This document shows, in pieces, positions 33,912 to 43,832 of a stretch of DNA of 64,000 nt. A program made the position numbers and the translations under genes. The notes beneath the pieces were generated by a model. It searched no databases, was not told the DNA's origin, and saw only the letters and a list, made by a program, of their open reading frames with translations. The DNA is from Meghimatium bilineatum (taxonomy: Eukaryota > Mollusca > Gastropoda > Stylommatophora > Philomycidae). The number at the start of each line of letters is the position of its first letter. Position 1 is the stretch's first letter. The stretch lies in NCBI GenBank assembly GCA_034231615.1, contig CM067298.1, positions 7,935,640 through 7,999,639 of the forward strand. The letters are read 5' to 3'.

Positions 33912-35691
33912 AAACTTGTAAAACAACTAAATGATGAAGGTACAGGGAGAAATACCAGGATCACACTTTATAAAGATAAAAACATTTTAACAGGTAAACA
34001 TGCAGCTGATTACTTTGCAGATTCCTTTGCAGAAGACAATAACGTCAAAGTCAGCCCAGACAAACAACAGGAGGTTCGAGCGAACCAGCAAAACATTGGA
34101 CAAGACGAACCTATACCTGAAGTCATGGAGGCACCAATCACAATGAGAGAACTGGAGCATGCAATATCCAAATTGAAAATGAAAAAGTCCCCTGGAGCTG
34201 ATGGAGTGTCCAATGAAATGATTAGAAACCTGGGAATTGCAGCAAGAGCAAAGCTGCTGCAGATCTTTAACACAAGCTGGTCCACAGGTAATGTACCACA
34301 GGCATGGAGAGAAGCAATAATGATATATCTCCTCAAATCAGGAAAAGATGGCAACACAGTCTCCAACTACAGGCCCATCAGCCTCACAAGCTGTCTATGC
34401 AAAACACTGAAACGCATTATCAATCTTAGGATGCAGTGGTACCTTGAAAGTGAAAACCTTCTGGTATCACAGCAAGCAGGTTTCAGACAGTGCTACTCTA
34501 CTGAAGATCAGGCAACCTACCTCTCCCAAGAGATTGAGGATGCCTTCCAAGATAAGAAACTGGTACTAGCAGCATGGATAGACCTCAGGAAAGCATTTGA
34601 TAAGGTCTGGAAAGAAGGGCTCCTAAAGAAATTGCGAAATTGCAGGGTTAGCTTAAGAATGTACAAATGGGTAAAAGCATACCTGCATAATAGAAGAGCC
34701 AGGGTACAATTAGATGGTCGCAAAAGCAAGAAAGTCCTACTGCGTCATGGAGTCCCCCAGGGAGGAGTCCTGTCACCCACACTTTTCTTGGTTTACATCA
34801 ATGACCTAGTTGCTGAACTACCACACGGGATCAAAGTGGCAATGTATGCTGACGACCTGGTGATCTGGTGCACAGAAGAACATGCGACAGTGGCCACTAA
34901 ACAAATACAAAGAGCTATCGATGCTCTTACCTTATGGGCTAATAGATGGTGCGTCAGCATTAACACAGATAAGTGCAGCACTACACTTTTTACCCTCTCA
35001 CCAAAACAAAAAGCCGGTCATATCAAAATAGATGGAGAGCTCTTGAAAGAAGACAAACAACCCACATACCTCGGAGTTACTTTTGATGATAAACTGACAT
35101 GGAAGCAGCACATAAACAAAGCAACAACAAAAGCCAGGAGGAAGTTAGCTATCCTGAGAAAACTAAGTGGAACCACATGGGGAGCCAGTGGGAATATACT
35201 CAGTAAAGTTTACCAGCAAGGCATAAGACCACACCTGGAATATGGTTCAGCTGCGTGGTGTCCTGCATCAAACACCACATTACAAGATCTAGATAAAGTG
35301 CAAAACCAGGCACTTAGAATAATGTTGGGAGCAATGAAATCAACACCCATAGCAGAGATGCAGAAAATGGGAAGAATGCAAACACTTGGCGAACGCAGAG
35401 ACACAAAAGTACTAATTCAAGCAGAAAAGTTTCAGTGTATGCCAAGTCATCTAATGAAGGAAAGATTCCAAAACCTAGCAATGGGGCGACTGAAAAGAAG
35501 CAGCTTTATCCATCAAGCTGAACGACTCCATAGACAACTTACAGACCTACCTGAAGTTGACAGCCCCTTAAGGTCTGTACCAGAACAAACCCCATGGAGT
35601 GAAAGGCATGAAATGCCAATATACATTCAGACCCATGTGAAAGGAATACTAAGCGAGGACGAACAGAACAGTGTGCAGCGGAGGACAGTCA
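33912..35691 (+). pseudogene. LINE B2 reverse transcriptase
   Basis: Continues in the endonuclease frame after the TGA; the first internal ATG is at 34125. Motifs KSPGADGVSNEM, SNYRPISL, LRKAFDKVW, PQGGVLSPTLF, YADD and YLGVTFD are all present. After the thumb region the frame runs into element C at 35702 and stops within it at 35729. RNase H resumes beyond the insertion. Confidence 0.9.
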
Positions 35692-35701
35692 CCCACAGTT
35701 T

Positions 35702-37041
35702 GGGGTGCAAAGGGAACGCATTGCTCTAGGCGGACCCAGGGTTAGCAGATAACCAAGATCCCAAATGTACCTCCACGCGGTGCACCCTGGAAACAGAAAT
35801 ACAGCAGCTCGAGCTGATTCTGGCCAAATCATTTGGGGATCGTGTCCGAAAATGTGGAGGTAGCAGATGGAAAGAGATTTGCCTGCACACGGACAGACAT
35901 ATCTCCGACACCACCAGCATCACCACATATAGCGACACTGTCGACATACAGTGAAGCTAGTCAGTCCAGTCCAAACATTGGAGGGGCGGCCAATGTAAAA
36001 TGCACGTAAAGGTAGATACATGGCGAGAGACATACTCGTAGATTTCATACCGAGTACAATGAAACAATGAAAGGGCAGAACAGCGCTAGAGGGCAGCGCG
36101 AACTGCAAATAGAAAGTGAAAAGTCCCTAGGAAAGGGGGAGCTACAAGCTCCGTCAGCTCGAGACGGGCTTCTAGTTACCTGAGTTCCTTACAGGCAGAG
36201 ACCCAGACCCATACACTGGCGTTTGGTAAAGCAAGAAGACCTAACCCAACTCTAATGTCGAGCCTTCCTAAACCGGAAATATGCTCGCGAGAGAAAGGGT
36301 TCTGTACCCAATGGGCTTAGGCAAGAAAGTGACAACGAGGGTAGTCCTGGCCCACCTCTACTGTCAATGTTTCCTATATCGGAAGTACACTTGCAGAGAG
36401 AAAGGGTTCCGTACTCGATTCGCTCAGGCACAAAAGGGACAACGATTTAGCCCTGGCCCAACTCTACTGTCAAGTTTTCCTACACCGGATATACATTTGA
36501 AGAGAGAAAGGGTTCAGTACCTGATGGGCTCAGGCGCTATTGGGACAAGGACGCTCAGCTCGAGAACGCCTTGCTCTCAAACGCGTGGTGTGAGACTCGA
36601 ACTTGGACAAGGGGTACACGTCGGTGAATGACACCTCGGCTAAGAGGGCGAAAGAGCCAGGGTCCAACTCCTCTGTCGAGTTCTTCCCCTTAAGGAACCA
36701 GGCTCACGGATGAGAAACGGTTCAGTACCCAATGGGCACAGGCACAGCACGTCCAATTACACGAGGCAAGTTCATAGACAGTGGAACACCTCGTTTGAGT
36801 CAGACTAAGAGCAAGAAAATCGTCTGGGCGAAGAGTCTCCACTACGCGTGCCTGGAGACAGATATAGAGGCTGTCACAGGCTAAGGGTAGCCCACCCGAA
36901 TTGTCAAGGCATGCCGAAATCTGATGTGCTAGGCCTACAAGGCGCATAACGGTGGCACAACGTAATCACGCTCCCGACGGAAATCGCACGGATGTCCGTG
37001 ATGGTTACAATGGAGCGAACGAAAAACAAACAAACAAACAA
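35702..37041 (+). mobile_element. Element C, copy 2, 1.34 kb, inside LINE B2
   Basis: A plus-strand copy between 'acccacagttt' (35691-35701) and 'accctcagttt' (37042-37052), a target duplication with one substitution. LINE B1 gives the empty site. The 106-bp internal repeats start at 36245, 36351 and 36457, with a diverged copy near 36663. The 3' part (about 36900-37020) resembles the SINE 3' half. It ends in a (CAAA)n tail. Frames seen inside are not conserved with copies 1 and 3. Confidence 0.9.
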
Positions 37042-37042
37042 A

Positions 37043-37845
37043 CCCTCAGTTTCCTGGACGAGGAATATCCACAAGATATATGGGTCAGAGTATACACAGA
37101 TGGGTCAGCACAGAATGCTGTGAGGAATGGAGGTGCAGGTGTATATATAGAATATCCACACAAGCCTAGAGATACAATCAGAACACCAAAAGGAAAATTC
37201 TGCAATAATTATGATGCAGAAATCCAGGCAATTACTGTGGCAGCTAAAAAACTGCTGAACTCCAACTCTGACCTACAGCCTGTGGTATTCCTGACAGATG
37301 CAAGGTCAGTGCTTCAAGCTCTCCAGTCTGGAAAACTAACAGACTTGAAAAAACTACTTAGCGAATTGTCTTACCAGTATAGGGTAACCATGCAGTGGAT
37401 ACCCTCTCACTGTGGAATACCAGGAAATGAAAAAGCAGACCAACTGGCTAAGGAAGGTGCTGCCGAAGATCAACCAGATATACCAATCACCTACCATCAG
37501 AAAAAACAGATGATCAAGTCAATAAGAAAGCCACAAACACCAACACAAGATGACTATCACATTATGAACAGATCAGAACAAGTTATAATTCTACGTCTCA
37601 GAACAGGACACAACCGACTCCGCAGTCACATGTATACAAAGTTCAAGATTGGCAACACGGCCATGTGTACATGTGGACAGGCAGTACAGAGTACCAAACA
37701 TATACTTCAAGAGTGTTCTGAGCATGAAACGCTGAGGCAGACATATTGGCCAGAGGAAACAACACTGGAATCAAAGCTCTATGGGACACTGTATGAACTA
37801 CAAAAGACAGTGAGTTTTATTAAGGAGACAGAATTGCAGATATAG
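37043..37845 (+). pseudogene. LINE B2 RNase H and tail
   Basis: The frame resumes at LSFLDEEYPQDIWV and contains YTDGSA, AEIQAI, LTDARS, GNEKADQLAKEG and the CTCGQ...HILQEC tail, ending at the natural TAG. The open frame extends 30 codons back into the tail of element C, a chance fusion. Confidence 0.88.
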
Positions 37846-37887
37846 ACATGTTTCAAGTGAACGAAAGAAGAAGAAACCTCCATTCTC

Positions 37888-37955
37888 ATACTGGAGGTTG
37901 TTGCCACATAAATTCCTCTCTGTTCGGTCATGATCTTCCTCACACTCTAACAGTG
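37888..37955 (-). pseudogene. RNase H relic, N-terminal side of LINE B2
   Basis: Minus-strand sequence reading about TEQRGIYVATTSS joins directly to MRMEVE at 32474 when LINE B2 is removed. It is homologous to the segment reading YSTVTSSMRMEIEG in the relic at 38572-38951. Upstream sequence is too decayed to follow. Confidence 0.55.
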
Positions 37956-38289
37956 AAGCACCATATCCTTACCACGAGAAGAGGATGTTGTGAATACAAT
38001 ATCACACAAAATAAAATTGAGGGGAAAATCAACATAAGTAATCTGTAAGAGAAGATACTGGATAGACTGAGATCCTGGCATGGGGAAAAATCAGCACCGA
38101 AAATAATATACACAGTACTGCGGATAAAATGTGGCATTAAGTCATCATCATGTGCCGTGCCGACTGACGTAGGCGATTACATATTTCAACAGCTCTCTAT
38201 TTAGAGTATCTTTTTTTTTTTATCAGGATCGTTGTTTACTCTTTGCTGTGCCAAGAGGTCTAATTATCTAATATTTTCTCAAGCTATAT

Positions 38290-38951
38290 CCTCGATCCCT
38301 TATAACGTGTAAAATAAAAACACAACATTTTCTCTTTCTGATTCTTGATTAGAAACGTGTATTTCCCGTGGGGCACTCCCATAAGTTCTCCTCCCTCCGT
38401 CCCAGCAGCCATCCCAATTTATGTAGACTCCAGTAAGTTCCAGTAAGGTGTTGATTGTATGATCTTCGGGACATTCCAAAAAATTTACTTTTCCTTCCCT
38501 AACTTCTAGATACTCCCATTTTTTACATTCTCTGTATATGTACGTTCTCAGCCTCATTGACATCATCTTCATCTTGAAATGAATTTATTGCTGCCTTCAT
38601 TAAGTCTGCTTTATCTCTTCTCAGCAATGTGCCGTCTATCGTCGCATTGTCTGCCAATAAGTCGGCTCTCTCGTTTCCTCTGACCCCAGCACGACCAGGG
38701 CAGTATATCCATGTAATGCTCTGGACAATTGAGTTGTTCAATACGTCCCACCATTCTTTTCTCAGCATGTACTGTTCTATCTTGCGCACCATGCTTTGAG
38801 AGTCTGTGAGTATTACCGCGTGTGTTGATGTATCAGTTATCAACCAATTAAGTGTTGTTGTAACTCCCTCTATCTCCATCCGCATGCTCGATGTGACAGT
38901 AGAATATGCTGAAGATTTCTCAACCAACTTCACGTAGTTTCTGCATCTCAT
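38290..38951 (-). pseudogene. RNase H domain relic
   Basis: The minus-strand frame has SSMRMEIEGVTTTLNWL, AVILTDSQSMVRKIE and GRAGVRGNERADLLADNAT. These cover the Glu, the second Asp and the final Asp of the RNase H active site; the first Asp motif is not found upstream. After residue 142 the frame shifts, and a Cys-containing tail (RRRENLWECPT) is recognisable. It is the C-terminal part of a LINE of a different family from A and B. Confidence 0.75.
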
Positions 38952-39126
38952 TCTGATAGTATTAAATAACCACCATCTCTCATTTGACTATTTCAGCACT
39001 TTATCCTGAATTTTTGTGTGCTGCCTATGGTAGTCCTACTATCAGCGTTATTTCATAGAACCATATATCTCTTGTCTCTACTTTTACATTATTATCATGT
39101 GTATTTATTGCTAGCGGGAATTGAAT

Positions 39127-39635
39127 CAGTCAGTTATAACGGCACCGAATCGCCTGGCAACAAAAATTAAACGGGTTTTTCCTTACTTGACTAACCGCAT
39201 CTCCAAAAAAGATGCTATATTGTCAAGACATTTAAACTATATACTCAAGTCACTGAGAAAGGACCAGTCGAGACAATGACTATTACAAGTACAACGAACA
39301 TCCCGTACAAGTATAGACGTATCCTCAGTAACATAAACATATAACATCCGTATTCGTTCTATAAGGACCAATAGGTCTTCTTGTAAACATAAATAACATA
39401 TAGACAGTACAATTTTGCTTCACATAATTGCTTATACAAGAAAATTCAAATATGAAGCATAGGGATAAATTAAAGCGTGTCTTGATTGGTCAGTTCTCAG
39501 CGACTTGAGTACACAGTTTGAATGTCTTGATAATATCGTATCTTTTTTTTTTGAAGATGCGGTTAGTCAAGTACGGAAGATCCCGTTTACTCTTGTTGCC
39601 AGGCGACTCGGTGCCGTTAAAACGGACTGGTTAAA
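39127..39635. mobile_element. Fold-back DNA element with ~135-bp inverted ends
   Basis: The left arm 39127-39262 starts 'cagtcagttataacggc'. It is the reverse complement of 39500-39635, which ends 'gttaaaacggactg', over about 135 bp with around 85-90 percent identity by eye. The roughly 240-bp interior is non-coding. No target duplication is obvious. Confidence 0.8.
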
Positions 39636-40975
39636 TTTCTATTGGTATCAAGAATTTTTAATTTATCCTCATGCTTCCTACTTGAATTTTCTTATTTATT
39701 GCCGAAGACTTGGTGCTATTGTTGCACAAAGTAAAACATATGAGCCTGTCGACTTTTGTCATAGGCTAAATCAGTGTTTCCCAACGTGGGAACCACGCCC
39801 CACGGGGCAATTATATTGTTCATGGGGGCAAATAACCGGGGGGGGGGGGGCAATACTATAATTATTTTATATTATAAATATATATATGTTACATAAGGGG
39901 GCATCAGAATTTTAGAAAGGTCATCATGGTAAACAAAAAGGTTGGGAAGAAACACTGGGCTAAATGGTATGGCGTCGTTGGATATCTGGTTAGTTGTAAC
40001 AATGACGGACAGTAGTTATAGTCATGAAATCGAAATACACTGTATGATGATACACTTAATGTACACCACAGCCCACAAGATGCATTTAAATATATCATTT
40101 TCGAAGTTTTTGCTACTTGTCTTCAATTTGACTATAACTATATATGCCCATGTGCAGTTTAGCACCGCGACAAATAGCATACAAACATCGCACAGAAAGG
40201 ACATCTCCAGAGAACCCTTCCACCCCTGACGCGGCAAGGCAAACAAGGGACACAGCGTATAGATAGACAAATAGAAAAATATGTGTCAAGAAAGTAAACA
40301 GGGTTGCCATTTTGGTGCTTTACAAATTAATTCTGATGCTTTATCACGCTATCTTGTGCCAAACGTTATAAGTAGTACTTATAAGTAGTAATGCGTGATA
40401 CACTAATAATGTCTTGTTTTTTTCTATTGCTCAACTTCAGCTTTGTGTGAGTTTTAATGATTTTATTTCGTCGAAAATATTTTTGTTGAGCTAAAGAAAG
40501 TAAATTACCATTTGCTTTCTACTACACCACACAGTATTTAACTTGTTTTTGAAGCCAATGAACGATTACTACAATCTCGTTCTGACAATGCAGTTAAACG
40601 ATAGTGGGCAAATGTGACTGCCATTGTCTGTTGGAGAATTGACATTCGTTCCAGCATCTTCCATGTGACTATAAAACCATTTAATTTTTACACTTATATT
40701 TATTACAATGTCAGCAAGAATTAACTTTAGCAAATCTATGTAAGAGAAGAATGGCTTAGTGTTTCAAGATTTAACAAGTGATAAATAATATGTTGATAGA
40801 AACAACACTAAATGCTATTGTAAATAAATATTAAATAGCGGCGAGTTTGAAATATATTGAGAATTGAGATACACGGGCAAAGCACAAGAAAGCTTAACAA
40901 TAATTAAGTTAAATAATACAAGACTTTCATTGAACACACTAAAAAATGATGTAGAAGCATATCTTTGTTCATAAC
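39636..40975. other. Unassigned, possible hAT-like end at 39772
   Basis: The start 'cagtgtttcccaacgtggg' at 39772 resembles the terminal motif of many hAT elements, and a run of 13 G follows at about 39839. No matching right end was found. A 95-codon frame at 39942-40229 has no recognisable domain. Confidence 0.35.
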
Positions 40976-40986
40976 ACAACAGTGTT

Positions 40987-41267
40987 CGCCCGTGTGTTGC
41001 CGGGGCCCGAAAGGGGAGTAAAGAATAGCAACACTGTTTACCTTCCACGAATGTCGTAAAAGGCGACTAAGGAGGTTATGGGATGGAGTTGGCTGTCCCA
41101 TCCCATATAGGGTCACTTACCCAAAGCCATGTTGAAGTCGGATGTGTCAGGCCGAAAGGCGCAGATATCGCAGCAATGCTGTAAACCATGACACAACGCA
41201 TTCCGTTCTCCGGACTACATCCTGCTAATCTGCAGGAGTTTGAGAACGAACGTAGAAGAAGAAGAAG
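40987..41267 (+). mobile_element. SINE, subfamily 1, full length, 281 bp
   Basis: A well-preserved copy with target duplication 'acaacagtgtt' (40976-40986 and 41268-41278). The 5' stem gtgttgc/gcaacac and the inner 'cccgaaagggg' hairpin are intact. The tail is 'gaacgtagaagaagaagaag'. It is a good reference for the subfamily consensus. Confidence 0.9.
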
Positions 41268-41490
41268 ACAACAGTGTTACATGCGCACAATAAATCAGAG
41301 TTCTCGAGTTCGAGCAATGGGATATTGCTGCATGTAATTCTTGAATGTTGTTGAAACCCATCATTTCTGCTACGAAATTATAACTAAAATAATTTTTCTG
41401 AGAAAAGGCAACAGCACGAGCTTTCCTTTTTTTAAAGTTTTAAGCGAAAATAACAATACACCAGGTACCGGTCGGAAAATGTGTATCATG

Positions 41491-42660
41491 TTTGTTTGTT
41501 TGTTTTGCTTTCGCTCCATTGTAACCAGCACGGATATCAGTGCGATTTCCGCCGGGAGCGTGATTACGTTGTGCCACCGTTATGCGTCTTGTAGGCCTAG
41601 CACATCCGATTTCGGCATGCCTTGACAATTCGGGTGGGCTACCATAGCCTGTGACAGCCTCAATATCTGTCTCCAGGCATGCGTGTATGTGGTGACTCTT
41701 CGCCCAGACGATTTTTGCTCTCGCCTGTCATGCACGAGGTGTTCCACTGTCTATGAACTTGCCTCGTGTAATTGGACGTACTGTGCCTGTGCCCATCGGG
41801 TACTGAACCGTTTCTCATCCGTGAGCCTGGTTCCTTAAGGGGAAGAACTCATCAGAAGAGTTGGACCCTGGCTCTTTCGTCCTCTTAGCTGAGGTGTCAT
41901 TCACCGACGTGTACCCGTTGTCCAAGTTCGAGTCTCACACCACGCGTTTGAGAGCAAGGCGTTCTCGAGCTGAGCGACCTTGTCCCAATAGCGTCTGAGC
42001 CCATCAGGTACTGAACCATTTCTCTTTGCAAGTGTATTTCAGGTATAGGGAAACTTGACAGTAGAGTTGGGTCAGAACTGCCATCGTTGTCCCTTTTTTG
42101 CCTAAGCCCATCGGGTATGGGACCCTTTCTCTTCGCGAGCATATTTCCGGTTTAGGAAGGCTCGACATTAGAGTTGGGTTAGGACTTCTTGCTTTTCCGA
42201 ACGCCAATAATTGGGTCTGGGTCTCTGTCTGTAAGGAGCACAGGTAACTAGAAGCTCGTCTCGAGCTTACGGAGCTTGTAGTTCCCTTTTCCTAGAAACT
42301 TTCATTGTACTCAGTATGAAATCTGTTTGTCTCTCGTCATACATCTACCTTTACGTGCATTTTACATTGGCCGCCCCTCTAATGTTCGGACTGGACTGAC
42401 TAGCTTTACTGTATGTCGACAGTGTCGCTATATGTAGTGATGGTGGTGGTGTCGGAGATATTGTCTTTCTCTTATGCAGTCAAATCTCTTCCCATCTGCT
42501 ACCTCCACATTCTTGGACACGATCCCCAAATGATTTTGCCAGAATCAGCTCGAGCTGCTGTATTTCTGTTTCCAGGGTGCACCGCGAGGAGGTACATTTG
42601 GGATCTTGGTTATCTGCTAACCCTGGGTCCGCCTAGAGCAATGCGTTCCCTTTGCACCCC
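41491..42660 (-). mobile_element. Element C, copy 3, 1.17 kb
   Basis: A minus-strand copy between 'tgtgtatcatg' (41480-41490) and 'tgtgtatcacg' (42661-42671). It has one 106-bp unit fewer than copies 1 and 2, and it lacks about 50 bp near 42296 that copy 1 has near 22350. It has the same ends as the other copies. Confidence 0.88.
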
Positions 42661-42671
42661 TGTGTATCACG

Positions 42672-43199
42672 ACAAGTGTATACAATAAACTGTACATAAT
42701 TAAAGTCTGAAGTTTCTCATTTAATCCTAGTCATATGTACGTGCCATTCTCTTTAACTATATGCGTAACAGGCTGCTGCCGAGAAACCTTGAATTAGTTT
42801 GGATGTCAAATATGGAATAAAATATATGGTGAACTTAAGTGCTGATTAAGTATAAACTATACACGAATTCTCTGGCAAAAATTGGATCATATATTTCTGG
42901 CGAAAGTTTGTTTTAACCGTCAATATCATATATGTACATCCAAAGATTGATACAAAAACTGAATTTGCAGAATATCCTCTTGCATTTTTTGCTTCCAAAT
43001 TTTTTTTTTTTTAAATTGAAGACTTTTCTGATAGTAATCATGGAATAGCTGGAATAACAATAATTGTAAAATTGATTCATATTAATAAATTAAGATGCAA
43101 TATCTTGTAACATTTGAAAGGGTTAGTGCCCTCGTCATAAAATTTTTATACCAACACTGTGCTACCAATGTCAAACATGGTCTTTAACAGCTTCGCAGC
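42672..43199. other. Unassigned AT-rich stretch
   Basis: No gene, repeat family or inverted repeat is recognised. Confidence 0.4.
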
Positions 43200-43550
43200 A
43201 AAGAAAAATCATCACATGTGAAATGAAGTGTCTGAGAAATGCTGCAATGGTTACCAAACTAGACAAAATAAGAAATGAAGAAATTAGGAAAAGATGTGGT
43301 ATATCATGTATTTAATATATTGAGAGATAGCAAGTAAAGTGGTTCGGTCACCTTATGAGAATGAAACCAAACCAAATACCAATAAGAACATATAACACAA
43401 GAATATCCGGGAGTATGGCCAAAGGTAGACGAAGGAAACGGAAGATAGAAAACATCAAGATAGACTTGAACAAACATGGAATAAATGCAACTTCGGCGAC
43501 ACATCTGGCCTTGGAACAGCTTAAGCTCCCACCCCTACGCTTAACGGGAT
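43200..43550 (+). pseudogene. RTE-like LINE C-terminal relic
   Basis: Plus-strand remnant with KLDKIRNEEIRKRCG, YIERQQVKWFGHLMRMKP, YNTRISG and KGRRRKRKIE...IDLNKHGINATSA. This is the region after the reverse transcriptase in RTE-like elements (the WFGH and RGRPR block). At least one stop is present. It is the same family as the minus-strand relic at 47290-47620, which has YIERQQIRWFDHLM. Confidence 0.7.
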
Positions 43551-43586
43551 GTGTGAATGCGATCAACAATCATGAGATGGGAGCAA

Positions 43587-43832
43587 AAAATAGCAATACC
43601 GTTTACCTTCCATGCATGTTGTAAGAGGCGACTAAGGAGGTTATGGGATGGAGTTGGCTGTCCCATCCCATATAGTGCCAGTGACACAAAGCCATGCTGA
43701 AGTTGGATGTATCAGGTCGAAAGGCGCATATATCGCAGCAATGTTGTAAACCATGACACAGCGCATTCCGGACTACATCCTGCTAATCTGCAGGAGTTTC
43801 AGAACGAGTGCAGAAGAAGAAGAAAAAAAAGA
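43587..43832 (+). mobile_element. SINE, subfamily 1, 5'-truncated
   Basis: Begins within the 'gagcaaaaaatagcaatacc' region and continues to a long GAA/A-rich tail. It has lost the 5' stem. It lies directly behind the RTE relic. Confidence 0.8.

Larger units (their letters stand above)
32475..37874 (+). mobile_element. LINE family B, copy B2, split by element C
   Basis: A full-length family B element inserted into the RNase H relic, with a 13-bp target duplication 'aacctccattctc' (32462-32474 and 37875-37887). Without the 1.34-kb C insertion plus its 11-bp duplication (35702-37052), the element is about 4.05 kb, like B1. It starts 'catcgaggccag' and ends 'gaacgaaagaagaag'. A TGA near 33908 truncates the frame between endonuclease and RT. 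Confidence 0.92.

Noticed and set aside
36952-37042. N-terminal 30 codons fused to LINE B2 RNase H as a natural start
   Set aside because: They derive from the tail of element C and its CAAA repeats. The fusion is accidental.
38290-38951. Host RNase H gene
   Set aside because: The domain lacks the first catalytic Asp segment, is frame-broken and followed by a LINE-type Cys tail, so it is transposon debris.
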